Origin: JBFWNG01 sp050251195
Lineage (GTDB): Bacteria > Bdellovibrionota_B > Oligoflexia > Oligoflexales > Oligoflexaceae
DNA length: 64,000 bases
Direction: 5' to 3'
NCBI GenBank assembly: GCA_050251195.1
Contig: JBFWNG010000001.1
Coordinates: forward strand, 248,001-312,000
The notes beneath the pieces were generated by a model. It was not told the DNA's origin. It saw only the letters and a program-made list of their open reading frames with translations, and did not search any database. The position numbers were made by a program, and so were the translations under genes. Every line of letters starts with the position of its first letter. Positions within the stretch are counted from its first letter, which is position 1. Shown piece after piece: positions 17,650 through 25,509 of the stretch.

Positions 17650-18576
17650 TTAGCTCGCTCTTTTGTGGTTCTTCACTTCGTTCTCGAATTTGCCTAGAAC
17701 GGCCTTGTATTCTTTGGCTTCCAGCGGCACATACCCGACATCTTTCACAAGTTCTTCAGCATTGTCGAGGTAAAATTTGATAAACTGGAATATCTGCGGG
17801 TTTTCCTTAGCAGCAGCTACGTTGGCGTAGATGTAAACTTTTCTTCCCAATGGCTTGTATGTTCCGTTTTTGATCGTTTCAGTTGAGGGAGCAACTTTCT
17901 TGCCTTCGTGGGTAATGTCTAGGGCTCTGATTTCTCCCTTGTTCTCCTGGAAGTAAGCGTATCCGAAGTATCCTAGAGAATCTAAGTCCCCTGCGATACC
18001 TTTCACCAAAACGTTGTCGTCTTCGCTTTTGACAAAGTCGGAACGAGATGCGGCTGCCTTGCCGTTAATGGCTTCCGTGAAGTAATCGAAGGTTCCCGAA
18101 TCCGTGCCCGGTCCGTAGAGCTTAATCGTGCGTTTGGGCCAGTTAGGACGGATGTCGCTCCACATCTTGACTTTACTTCCCGGTCCCCAGATTTTTGTGA
18201 GTTCTTCCGTGGTGAGGGTATCGACCCAATCGTTTTTCTTGTTCACAACGACGGAGATGCCGTCAAACGCTACAGGAATTTCAAAAAGGGAGATTTTTTT
18301 TGCTTTGCAAGCTTGAAGTTCGCTGGTTTTAACGGTACGAGAAGCGTCGGCAATTTCGACTTCGCCTGCGCAGAATTTCTTGAATCCGCCGCCCGTTCCC
18401 GAAACGCCAACTGTCACCCGGACTTTTGGGGCTTCTTTGCCGAACTCTTCGGCAACCGCCTCGGTAATTGGATAAACTGTGCTGGAACCGTCGATCTTGA
18501 TCATGTCAGCTGATCGAGCCACGGATGCCAGAGATGCTATGCTTAAAGCCAAAGCGGAAAAAGCGCTAGTTTTCAT
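17650..18576 (-). CDS. pstS: Periplasmic phosphate-binding protein PstS
   Basis: 308 residues. The signal peptide MKTSAFSALALSIASLASVARSA is followed by the phosphate-site segments DGSSTVYPITEA, SGTGGGFKKFC and GPGTDSGTFDYF. The open frame extends 59 codons upstream, but ATG 18576 has AGGAGA and gives a proper signal peptide, so I use it. The gene follows phoR and has its own Pho box and -10 element, so it is probably both read through from phoBR and strongly induced by PhoB in phosphate starvation. Confidence 0.97.
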   Translation of the reverse strand: MKTSAFSALALSIASLASVARSADMIKIDGSSTVYPITEAVAEEFGKEAPKVRVTVGVSGTGGGFKKFCAGEVEIADASRTVKTSELQACKAKKISLFEIPVAFDGISVVVNKKNDWVDTLTTEELTKIWGPGSKVKMWSDIRPNWPKRTIKLYGPGTDSGTFDYFTEAINGKAAASRSDFVKSEDDNVLVKGIAGDLDSLGYFGYAYFQENKGEIRALDITHEGKKVAPSTETIKNGTYKPLGRKVYIYANVAAAKENPQIFQFIKFYLDNAEELVKDVGYVPLEAKEYKAVLGKFENEVKNHKRAS

Positions 18577-18609
18577 CGAGGATTCTCCTAAGAAGTTATG
18601 AGAATTGGT

Positions 18610-18615
18610 ATTATA
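18610..18615 (-). promoter_or_regulatory. -10 element of the pstS promoter
   Basis: Read on the minus strand this is TATAAT, 34 bases before the pstS ATG. The -35 position falls inside a 14-bp palindrome (18622-18635), consistent with an activator-dependent promoter. Confidence 0.65.
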
Positions 18616-18621
18616 TTCTGC

Positions 18622-18635
18622 GCTGGCATGCCAGC
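18622..18635. promoter_or_regulatory. Perfect 14-bp palindrome in the pstS promoter
   Basis: GCTGGCATGCCAGC is fully self-complementary and sits between the Pho box and the -10, over the expected -35. It could be an operator for a second regulator. Confidence 0.5.
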
Positions 18636-18641
18636 AGATTC

Positions 18642-18659
18642 TTGTTAGTTTTTTGTTAG
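18642..18659 (-). promoter_or_regulatory. Pho box upstream of pstS
   Basis: On the minus strand it reads CTAACAA-AAAA-CTAACAA: two identical 7-mers with a 4-base spacer, the known Pho box geometry with a different heptamer from the E. coli CTGTCAT. It overlaps the last codons of phoR. Confidence 0.8.
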
Positions 18660-20449
18660 GACAGTTTGAGTGAAATAGTAAAACAGGAACCTTTTTCCGG
18701 TTGACTTTCGACCTGAATCTGCCCCTTGTGCGCGAGCACGATGTGCTTGACAATAGCGAGACCCAAACCCGTTCCGCCTTGGTCTCTGCCGCGGCTCTCG
18801 TCGACGCGGTAAAACCGTTCGAAAAGCCTGTGCAGATGTTCAGGCGCGATTCCCTTGCCGTAGTCTCGTACCTTCAAAGTAACGAACGGTTTCCTGGCTT
18901 CCGCTGAAACAACGACCTTGCCTCCCGTGCCCCCATACTTGATAGCGTTATCGATGAGATTGATGATCGCCTGCTCGAAAAGGGTCTCGTTGGCGTTAAC
19001 ATGAATATCGTCGGGGCATTCTAGCGTGATGTCCACGCCGGCGTTTTGAGCGTGGAATTGGCATGTTTCAACGCTTGCCTCTAGGAGCGGGCGAAGAGCC
19101 ATGCGTGCGAGTTTAATTCGGTCTTCGTTATTTTCGAGATACGAAAGGGACAATAGGTCAGCAATGATCGCGCTAAGCTTCTTGGCATGCTTGTCGATGA
19201 TCGTCAAAAACTCCGTTTTCTGTTCCTCGCTTTCTATGCGTCCAGAAAGAAGCATTTCAGTGAAGCCGGCGATGGACGTCAAAGGCGTTTTTAGCTCATG
19301 CGAGACATTGGCAACGAACTGCTTGCGGAACTCTTCAAGTTTTTTAGTGTCGGTGACATCGTGGAGGATAAGAACCATGCTCTTATAACCGAGCTGATCA
19401 AAAAAAACATTTGCTCGAAGCTGAACGGTTTTCTCAAAGGGAGTAAAAAGGGTTGTCTCTTTTTCGTTTGGGCCCGTTCCCGCCAGAAAATTCGATGCAA
19501 ATTCCACCACGCTGGATGCGCGAACAAGTTGGCTCAACTGTCCGACCGATTCGAGCGGAAAAGCTGTACCCGTCAGAGACGGATCAATATTTAAGATGTT
19601 GCATGCCGCGCGGTTGAGGTACTTCACCTCAAGCTCATGCCCGATGGCAACGACGCCTTCGATCATGGAAGCAAGCAGCGTTTCGAGCTCTTTCTGGTGT
19701 TCGGCCACATTGAGAAGGCGCTCCTGAAGATGGAATACCATCTGGTTGACGTTCGCCCCGAGGGCCGCAATCTCTTTCGAATCATCGGGATCCAGTCTGA
19801 AGGTAGGGGGCGTTTTGCCCTCAGCAATCTGTCTTACGTGTTCCGCCATGAGACTGACCGGACGCATGATCTTCCTGGACAAATAAACGCACACCCCGGC
19901 AGCGGAAAACAGGAAAACAAGGCATACAATGGCCGTGCTTTGGAAGGTATTCCATGCAAATGCTCGTAAAACTGCAAATGGCTGCGCAATGCGAAGAACC
20001 CCAATGATGTCTTGATCCACCTTGAGCGGCACAGCGACATAAATGTATTCCTCCTGCAATGTATCGCTAAAGCGCGTGACGCTTCCGATCTCGCCCTTGA
20101 GTGCCTTTGCTATTTCAAACCGCTGGTTATGAGGAACCATCTTACCTGGATTCTCATGAGAGTCAGCAATGACAGTTCCGTCGGGAAGTATGACCGTGAA
20201 TCGCGCAAGGGTTTTCCTTGCAAAGTCTTCGGCTAGGCTCTGGACCAAGGAGTAGTTGCCGCTCATGACACCCTGGACGACGCGATCTATGACGAGAGAT
20301 CCGTCTGTCTGAAGTTGCGAGACTACTTTTTTGTGATAAGAATCATAAAATTCCCGAAAGGTAACAGATATCGCTATTCCCATCGAGAGAATGCATACCC
20401 ATAACACCGGCGGAAAAATTTGCCAAAACAGCTTTGGACGTTTCATCAA
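18656..20449 (-). CDS. phoR: Phosphate regulon sensor kinase PhoR
   Basis: 597 residues. Two membrane spans (about 9-30 and 170-190) enclose a roughly 130-residue periplasmic domain with a Cache/PDC-like strand pattern (FTVILPDGTVIADS, EYIYVAVPLK, IIGVLRIAQP). HAMP (190-245), PAS (255-365), HisKA with His384 (NVSHELKTPL) and the ATPase domain (DNAIKYG, DYGKGI, GGTGLGL) follow. The large periplasmic domain is longer than in enterobacterial PhoR and resembles the PhoR of Gram-positives and deltaproteobacteria. It overlaps phoB by 4 bases. Confidence 0.95.
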   Translation of the reverse strand: MMKRPKLFWQIFPPVLWVCILSMGIAISVTFREFYDSYHKKVVSQLQTDGSLVIDRVVQGVMSGNYSLVQSLAEDFARKTLARFTVILPDGTVIADSHENPGKMVPHNQRFEIAKALKGEIGSVTRFSDTLQEEYIYVAVPLKVDQDIIGVLRIAQPFAVLRAFAWNTFQSTAIVCLVFLFSAAGVCVYLSRKIMRPVSLMAEHVRQIAEGKTPPTFRLDPDDSKEIAALGANVNQMVFHLQERLLNVAEHQKELETLLASMIEGVVAIGHELEVKYLNRAACNILNIDPSLTGTAFPLESVGQLSQLVRASSVVEFASNFLAGTGPNEKETTLFTPFEKTVQLRANVFFDQLGYKSMVLILHDVTDTKKLEEFRKQFVANVSHELKTPLTSIAGFTEMLLSGRIESEEQKTEFLTIIDKHAKKLSAIIADLLSLSYLENNEDRIKLARMALRPLLEASVETCQFHAQNAGVDITLECPDDIHVNANETLFEQAIINLIDNAIKYGGTGGKVVVSAEARKPFVTLKVRDYGKGIAPEHLHRLFERFYRVDESRGRDQGGTGLGLAIVKHIVLAHKGQIQVESQPEKGSCFTISLKLS

Positions 20450-21162
20450 AGTTCTTTGAATCTGTAACCCACGCCGCGTACCGTAGAGATAAGGTCGGCT
20501 TGCGCTCCAAGTTTCTTACGAATCCCTACTATTTGAAAATCGATGGATCGGTCTGTCACGGCATAGTTGTCGCCGCGAATGGCGTCAATGATCTGGCTTC
20601 TAGAGAAAACCCAACCCGGTTTGGACGACAGAAGTTTGAGGATCAGATACTCGGACAAAGTCAGATCCATTGGTTGACCTTCGACCGATATTTCAAAGCG
20701 CGCATTGTCGATGCGTAGGGGACCGACCGTTGTGATAGTTGATTCTTCCGCTGCCGGTTCGTAGACACGACGGAGAAGGGCTTGTACGCGGGCCGCTAAG
20801 ATTTTGGGACTAAACGGCTTGGGAATATAATCGTCCGCTCCAACATTTAATCCCTTAACGATGTCCTGCTCGGAACTCTTTGCCGTCAACATGATGACGG
20901 GAATCGACTTTGTTTCGGGATTTCGTTTAAATTCTTTGCAAAGCGTGAGACCGTCCGTGACGGGAAGCATGAGGTCGAGCAAAATCAGATGCGGTTTGAT
21001 TGACCTGACGTTGTCGAGAGCATTTTCGCCCGTGTGCAGCCGGTTAACTTCATAACCCTCGAGCTCGAGGTTGCAAAGAATCAGACGCGCGATATCATCC
21101 TCGTCTTCGATGACGAGGACTTTGAAGGAAGATGATGTTTTTTGATCCGGCCGTTCACTCAT
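20446..21162 (-). CDS. phoB: Phosphate regulon response regulator PhoB
   Basis: 238 residues. The receiver has VIEDEDD and phosphoacceptor Asp63 (LILLDLMLPVTDG), with Lys in PKPFSP. The OmpR-type winged helix follows (LTLSEYLILKLLSSKPGWVFSR in pieces, then TVRGVGYRF). ATG 21162 is the only good start: the upstream in-frame TTG would run through the Pho box. No Shine-Dalgarno is visible, and the Pho box ends only 20 bases upstream, so the transcript may be leaderless. It binds Pho boxes such as those before itself and pstS. Confidence 0.95.
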   Translation of the reverse strand: MSERPDQKTSSSFKVLVIEDEDDIARLILCNLELEGYEVNRLHTGENALDNVRSIKPHLILLDLMLPVTDGLTLCKEFKRNPETKSIPVIMLTAKSSEQDIVKGLNVGADDYIPKPFSPKILAARVQALLRRVYEPAAEESTITTVGPLRIDNARFEISVEGQPMDLTLSEYLILKLLSSKPGWVFSRSQIIDAIRGDNYAVTDRSIDFQIVGIRKKLGAQADLISTVRGVGYRFKEL

Positions 21163-21182
21163 AGGAGCTTGATATCTTGTCT

Positions 21183-21200
21183 TTGTTAGCTGAGTGTTAG
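21183..21200 (-). promoter_or_regulatory. Pho box upstream of phoB
   Basis: On the minus strand it reads CTAACAC-TCAG-CTAACAA, the same heptamer and 4-base spacer as the pstS site with one mismatch, 20 bases before the phoB ATG. It implies autoregulation. Confidence 0.75.
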
Positions 21201-21280
21201 AAATCTCAGGATGTTGCAAAAAGAACTCCGTTTGCCCAAGAGTTTCGTCTAAATCCTAGCGTCTTTCCGTGATTCCAGAC

Positions 21281-21297
21281 TTCCGCGCTTCCGCGAT
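21281..21297. repeat. TTCCGCG-family dispersed repeat (single arm)
   Basis: TTCCGCGCTTCCGCGAT, one arm of the intergenic repeat family also seen at 43863, 48184 and 59205. It lies between phoB and the phytase-like gene. Confidence 0.7.
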
Positions 21298-21360
21298 AAT
21301 GCCTCGTTGGACGCAGAAACCTGGAAGGCTGGAGTCCAGGAAAAGACTGGTCCTGGCAGT

Positions 21361-22494
21361 TTAGTCTTGAATCAGTTCAAAAATCAGAAAAAGCGTTCTC
21401 TGATTTTCGCTAAAATTGTTGTCGCTCACCAAAATTAAGGAATCGTTGCCGTTGGCAAGCTTAGGACCAAGAGCAATTCCTTCGATATTATCTAAGGATC
21501 GATACTTCGGATCAAGCTGATCAACTATCGTATCCAAATTCAACACGAGACGCTTTTCCGCTAGGCGAATATGGGAAGAGCTCGAAATCTTTTCCATGCC
21601 GGAAACGTCGGTAGCCGATTGAAGCGACGTTTGAAAGAGCCGTATGTCGTTGCCAAGTTCTTTGCTGAAGCCCCGTTCCAGAGTGAGTATCGTGCCGTCC
21701 GGTAGTGCCAAGAAGTCGGCCAGGCCATTGGGGAGATCCGATTCGGGGTCCTTGAAGTCGGAAAGCGGGTAGAGATATTCGTTTCGCGCTTTGAAGTCGG
21801 CACCTGTTTTTCGATAAGCGATAATGCGAGAAAAATATGTTTTGGGGTCCGTCGAACCGGGTAGGTCTTGACCAAGCGGGTATTCCGATGCGGTGTATAG
21901 CACTTGTTTGTCGGCGGAAAGGGCCAAAGCTTCGAACGCTTCATTGTCCTGCACGCCAGATTCAAATGTTGCTTTGAGTGGAACAAAGTAGTTGGGGACT
22001 TCTAACCGTTCTTGAAACACGAGATCTTGGGAAAATCGAAGGACCATCGGCGGCATGAAAGGTCCTAGTCCTTCAGAAGAAACAAAGACACTGCCGTCTT
22101 CGCCCAACGCGATTCCCTCGGGATCTAGGAAAAGAGGAGGGAACGTCGTTTCGCGGTCAAACCCCTCCCTTCGTTCCTGTAATATTTTCAGGGGTCTTAC
22201 ACCTGAAGGAGTAATGGTCGATTCGCGTTCGTTAAGAACAACGTCAAATGTGTACAGTCTTGGCGAGAAGGCGTCATCCTCGCCTCTAGTGCCGCGATCA
22301 TCACTGATGGCAATGAGCTTGTTGGTCGTTTTGTCGAATACGATTCCCGACAAGCCGCCGAGTTGGGTGCCGCCTATTTCGGTCGTAGTGGCGTAGTTGA
22401 CGTCCTTAATAAAACGCAGCTTTGCCTCAGCGGCGTTGGCCGCAGCTGGCAACAAAATTGCTGTGAGAAGGAGGAATGTGAAAGTTCGCTTCAT
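21361..22494 (-). CDS. Secreted phytase-like esterase family protein
   Basis: 377 residues with signal peptide MKRTFTFLLLTAILLPAAANA. The beta-propeller motifs LGGLSGIVFD, IAISDDRGT, LDPEGIALGEDGSVFVSSEG and SLDNIEGIALG match the 'esterase-like activity of phytase' family, with acidic residues at the expected metal sites. It is likely periplasmic or secreted. Its place next to phoBR fits phosphate scavenging, but I see no Pho box in its own upstream region. ATG 22494 follows GGAG; the ATG two codons earlier is less well placed. Confidence 0.85.
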   Translation of the reverse strand: MKRTFTFLLLTAILLPAAANAAEAKLRFIKDVNYATTTEIGGTQLGGLSGIVFDKTTNKLIAISDDRGTRGEDDAFSPRLYTFDVVLNERESTITPSGVRPLKILQERREGFDRETTFPPLFLDPEGIALGEDGSVFVSSEGLGPFMPPMVLRFSQDLVFQERLEVPNYFVPLKATFESGVQDNEAFEALALSADKQVLYTASEYPLGQDLPGSTDPKTYFSRIIAYRKTGADFKARNEYLYPLSDFKDPESDLPNGLADFLALPDGTILTLERGFSKELGNDIRLFQTSLQSATDVSGMEKISSSSHIRLAEKRLVLNLDTIVDQLDPKYRSLDNIEGIALGPKLANGNDSLILVSDNNFSENQRTLFLIFELIQD

Positions 22495-22638
22495 GAGCAT
22501 CTCCGTTTTTGTTCTGGGAGTGTGGCATAGCATAGTTGTAGGAAAGGGTAAATAAGATCCCCTAAGGGTTTCGCATCGGCGTTCGGGTGAAGGTTTGGAG
22601 TAGGCTCACCCGACTTATGCCCGTCTCCAGCGACGATC

Positions 22639-22654
22639 TGGCACGGATATTGTA
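22639..22654 (+). promoter_or_regulatory. Candidate sigma-54 promoter before the YihY/BrkB gene
   Basis: TGGCACGGATATTGTA matches TGGCACG-N4-TTG with correct GG-N10-G spacing; as in the usp site the -12 element reads GT, not GC. It lies 28 bases before the GTG start and just upstream of the ribosome site. Confidence 0.5.
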
Positions 22655-22681
22655 CCGTGACCCTCAACAGGAGGACAAACC

Positions 22682-23617
22682 GTGCACTCAGGAACGACTA
22701 TTGATGATAAGAGGGTCAAGGCAGAATCTAGGAACGACAACACCGTCAAGCTCAAAGAGATCTGGCTATTATGCCGGGACACCCTGAAAGAGTTCAGCGC
22801 CGACAAGGTCAGCCGTTTGGGGGCGGCTCTTGCCTATTATTCCGTCTTTTCTCTTGGTCCCCTGCTTATCCTCCTTATTGCGATTGCCGGAATGATATTT
22901 GGAGAAGAAGCAGTGCGCGGACAGGTTTTTGAGCAGCTCCAAGGGCTGATCGGAGAAGAAGGGGCCAGCGCAATCCAAACGATGGTCATCCAGTCCGACA
23001 AACCCCGGGCAGGGATTCTTTCGGCAATGGTCGGGGGTATTACTTTGGTGCTTGGGGCAACCGGGGTCATCGTTCAACTCAAAGACGCCTTGAATACCAT
23101 ATGGGAGGTTAAGCCCAAGCCCGATGCCGGAATTCGATATTTCCTGAAAACCTATGTCATTTCCCTGGCTGCGATTCTTGGTATTGGATTTTTACTTATT
23201 ATTTCGCTCGTCGCATCCGCAGTCATTGCGGCCATGGGATCGTTCGCCACTTCGTGGCTTCCGCTTCCGGAGATGGCATTGCACGCTTTAAATTTTGTTA
23301 TTTCGCTTGCCTTCATGTCGGGGCTCTTTTCATTTCTTTTCAAATTTCTTCCCGACGTTCGCATTCCGTGGCCCGCGGTTTGGCCGGGAGCCTTGGTTAC
23401 GGCGATTCTGTTTACTCTAGGGAAGCTTTTGATCGGACTTTACCTCGGTAAAGCGGCGATCGAAACAACGTATGGGGCAGCCGGGTCAATCATTGTCGTC
23501 TTGGTGTGGATCTATTATTCATCGCAGATTTTCTTACTTGGCGCTGAATTCACCGAAGTGTACGCGCGCGTCAGAAAATTCAAAACAACTCCAAAAGATG
23601 ACGTCGTGTCTCTTTAG
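22682..23617 (+). CDS. YihY/BrkB family inner membrane protein
   Basis: 311 residues with about six membrane segments. The hallmarks RLGAALAYYSVFSLGPLLILL, GATGVIVQLKDALNTIWEV and WPGALVTAILFTLGKLLIGLYL (split over residues 45-65, 124-142 and 236-258), plus YGAAGSIIVVLVWIYYSSQIFLLGAE near the end, identify the family, whose molecular role is not settled. It starts with GTG behind a strong AGGAGG. The N-terminal 20 residues are hydrophilic, and the charged C-terminus is cytoplasmic. Confidence 0.92.
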   Translation: MHSGTTIDDKRVKAESRNDNTVKLKEIWLLCRDTLKEFSADKVSRLGAALAYYSVFSLGPLLILLIAIAGMIFGEEAVRGQVFEQLQGLIGEEGASAIQTMVIQSDKPRAGILSAMVGGITLVLGATGVIVQLKDALNTIWEVKPKPDAGIRYFLKTYVISLAAILGIGFLLIISLVASAVIAAMGSFATSWLPLPEMALHALNFVISLAFMSGLFSFLFKFLPDVRIPWPAVWPGALVTAILFTLGKLLIGLYLGKAAIETTYGAAGSIIVVLVWIYYSSQIFLLGAEFTEVYARVRKFKTTPKDDVVSL

Positions 23618-23628
23618 TGGCTGGGATT

Positions 23629-24162
23629 TCAACCAAGACCGTTTTTATCGAGCTGCTTTTCTAAATCAGAAGCTATCTTTTCAACACGAGTTTTGATGAT
23701 CATTTCTTGCATTGCTTTGTCCTTGGCAAATTCCTCGAGCTGGTTCCGCTCGCAAAGCGCTATCAGCATTTGGAGGGCCTTGGTCATTTCCTGCTCGGCT
23801 AAAAGATTGATTTGCAGATCAAGATGCGCTCGTCTCTCCGATTGGCGCGCTTCGACATTTTGACCCATAAGAACAAAGAAGGTGAGGAAGATAGCTTCGA
23901 GCGAGACGACCAATGTGAGAAATGTGTACGGATAGGGATCAAACGGTTTGAACAACGAAGAAGAATTGATGCCGATCCAAATTGTAAACCAAACTGCATG
24001 GGCAACCACCACCCATATATGTCCTATGTGGTTGGTGATAGCGCTTCCGATATTGTCGCTTATGGTTCTTCTCTTGAGAAAATGTTTTTCAAGGCGTGCA
24101 ATAGCTTTCATATTGCGCTGCATTATGCTGTTTTGGTGTTTTGTATCTACGGTTGCACTCAT
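23629..24162 (-). CDS. DUF1003 membrane protein
   Basis: 177 residues. Two membrane segments (HIWVVVAHAVWFTIWIGIN and FLTLVVSLEAIFLTFFVLM, about 46-64 and 79-97) are followed by the QNVEARQSERRAHLDLQINLLAEQEMTK region typical of DUF1003. The function is unknown. The open frame reaches 24213, but ATG 24162 removes a non-conserved extension. It converges with the YihY gene. Confidence 0.88.
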   Translation of the reverse strand: MSATVDTKHQNSIMQRNMKAIARLEKHFLKRRTISDNIGSAITNHIGHIWVVVAHAVWFTIWIGINSSSLFKPFDPYPYTFLTLVVSLEAIFLTFFVLMGQNVEARQSERRAHLDLQINLLAEQEMTKALQMLIALCERNQLEEFAKDKAMQEMIIKTRVEKIASDLEKQLDKNGLG

Positions 24163-24240
24163 ATTCGCTCGCACTTGGAATCTTCTGGTTGAGTGAAGCA
24201 ATAGATGTGCCAATGGTGGTTGGTCGGAAGGCTGTGGCAG

Positions 24241-24295
24241 GTCGAGATCCTTCGGCTGTCGCCTCAGGATGACGGGCTTTGTGGCTGAGGATGGC
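24241..24295. repeat. Dispersed GATCCTTCG...CAGGATGAC repeat
   Basis: GAGATCCTTCGGCTGTCGC followed by CTCAGGATGACGGG forms an inverted repeat (ATCCT / AGGAT) of a type scattered in intergenic DNA of many bacteria. A second copy is at 59092-59142. Confidence 0.65.
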
Positions 24296-24446
24296 TAGAA
24301 TTTATATTTAATATCAAATTGTTATGTTCTGAATGTTGTTGCCCCCAAACCAAGGTTCCCTTTCTCATATTTTCGCTAAGGGTATGGCCTTAAATGCCGA
24401 CCACTTATGAAGCCGCGTCAAATTGTGGTTTCCTGGAGTTTCGGCG

Positions 24447-25496
24447 ATGTTCGCGCACCTTCGTGATTTGAAAATCGTGCTATTAGCTTTCTTGAACGTC
24501 ATGGCCATATCCTGCAGAACAGGGTCCGACCATAGTACGACGGAAGGTTTTGTGGAAAGCCGTGGAGGCGATTTTCCTTTGTGGCCGAACCCGGATGATA
24601 TTCCCGTCTGCTGGAAGGATGATTTCGTCATAACCCAGGCATTCAAAGACGAAGTTCGAAGGTTCGTCACCCGGAAGTATGGCGAAGTCGGTTTTCATTT
24701 TACCGGTTGGGGGCCATGTATTCAGACAGACAGGCTTGTCGTCCAAGTGAAAATCAGAGACGGTCAACCCGGGTTCCCTGGCACGCCCAACGTGAGTGGT
24801 TTGCTAGGAACCAAGGTAAACCCTGTTTTTGGTCCTGTTGTGTATCTCGATCATGCTCCATACTGGAACAAAGACACAAATGAGCCAAAAAGAGGCGTCC
24901 TCACCTCTATCTTGAGTTGCCCTGCCGAAGGAGCCTTGAACTGTATCCGCAATTACGCTCTTCATGAATTTGGGCATGTTCTCGGGCTACACCACGAAGC
25001 CAACCGAAGGGACAATAATTGTAAGTATGCTCAACACGGCCTTATCGATTCTGAGAACGAGGATGGCACTCAGATCGGCGACTACGATTCAAAATCAATT
25101 ATGAACTACTGCCAAAACATCGACGATATCAAGACAGGACGAGAGCCTAAACTTAGCGAACTCGATGTGCTCACCCTCAAGGCGTACTATCAGAACCCCA
25201 TGGTGAAAATAGTACTGGTTACGCAAATCACGAAACCCGGGCAGGAGAAAGTAACGATCATCTTCAAAGGAAAAAGTTCCACCTCGGTGAAGTACGGCAT
25301 TGGTGATGCGAATTTGGACTGCAAGCTTGAAGAAAGCTACGGCAAAGCGGTTTCCGTGACAGAAACGGTAACTGTTGCCGCCCGCTCCTCTGACAACTCT
25401 GAAATCAAAATCTGCGCGCGCGGAGGCAACAAGAACGAGTGGCAGTCTTTGCAGACCTATTCCGTCATATATCTGCCGAAACATGCATTGATGTGA
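24447..25496 (+). CDS. Lipoprotein zinc metalloprotease (copy 1)
   Basis: 349 residues. The signal peptide ends in MAISC (Cys23, Arg at +2). The zinc site is HEFGHVLGLHHE (His173, Glu174, His177, His183) with a Met-turn SIMNYC about 45 residues later, as in metzincins. The segment before it (WPNPDDIPVCW, then a Cys-linked core) and a C-terminal beta domain of about 95 residues are shared with the gene at 60712. It is probably anchored at the cell surface or periplasmic side of the outer membrane and cuts proteins there. GGAG precedes ATG 24447. Confidence 0.88.
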   Translation: MFAHLRDLKIVLLAFLNVMAISCRTGSDHSTTEGFVESRGGDFPLWPNPDDIPVCWKDDFVITQAFKDEVRRFVTRKYGEVGFHFTGWGPCIQTDRLVVQVKIRDGQPGFPGTPNVSGLLGTKVNPVFGPVVYLDHAPYWNKDTNEPKRGVLTSILSCPAEGALNCIRNYALHEFGHVLGLHHEANRRDNNCKYAQHGLIDSENEDGTQIGDYDSKSIMNYCQNIDDIKTGREPKLSELDVLTLKAYYQNPMVKIVLVTQITKPGQEKVTIIFKGKSSTSVKYGIGDANLDCKLEESYGKAVSVTETVTVAARSSDNSEIKICARGGNKNEWQSLQTYSVIYLPKHALM

Positions 25497-25509
25497 TCTC
25501 AGGCGTGAT

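Noticed and set aside
18577..18753. N-terminal extension of PstS
   Set aside because: It would run through the Pho box and -10, and the internal ATG gives a normal signal peptide.
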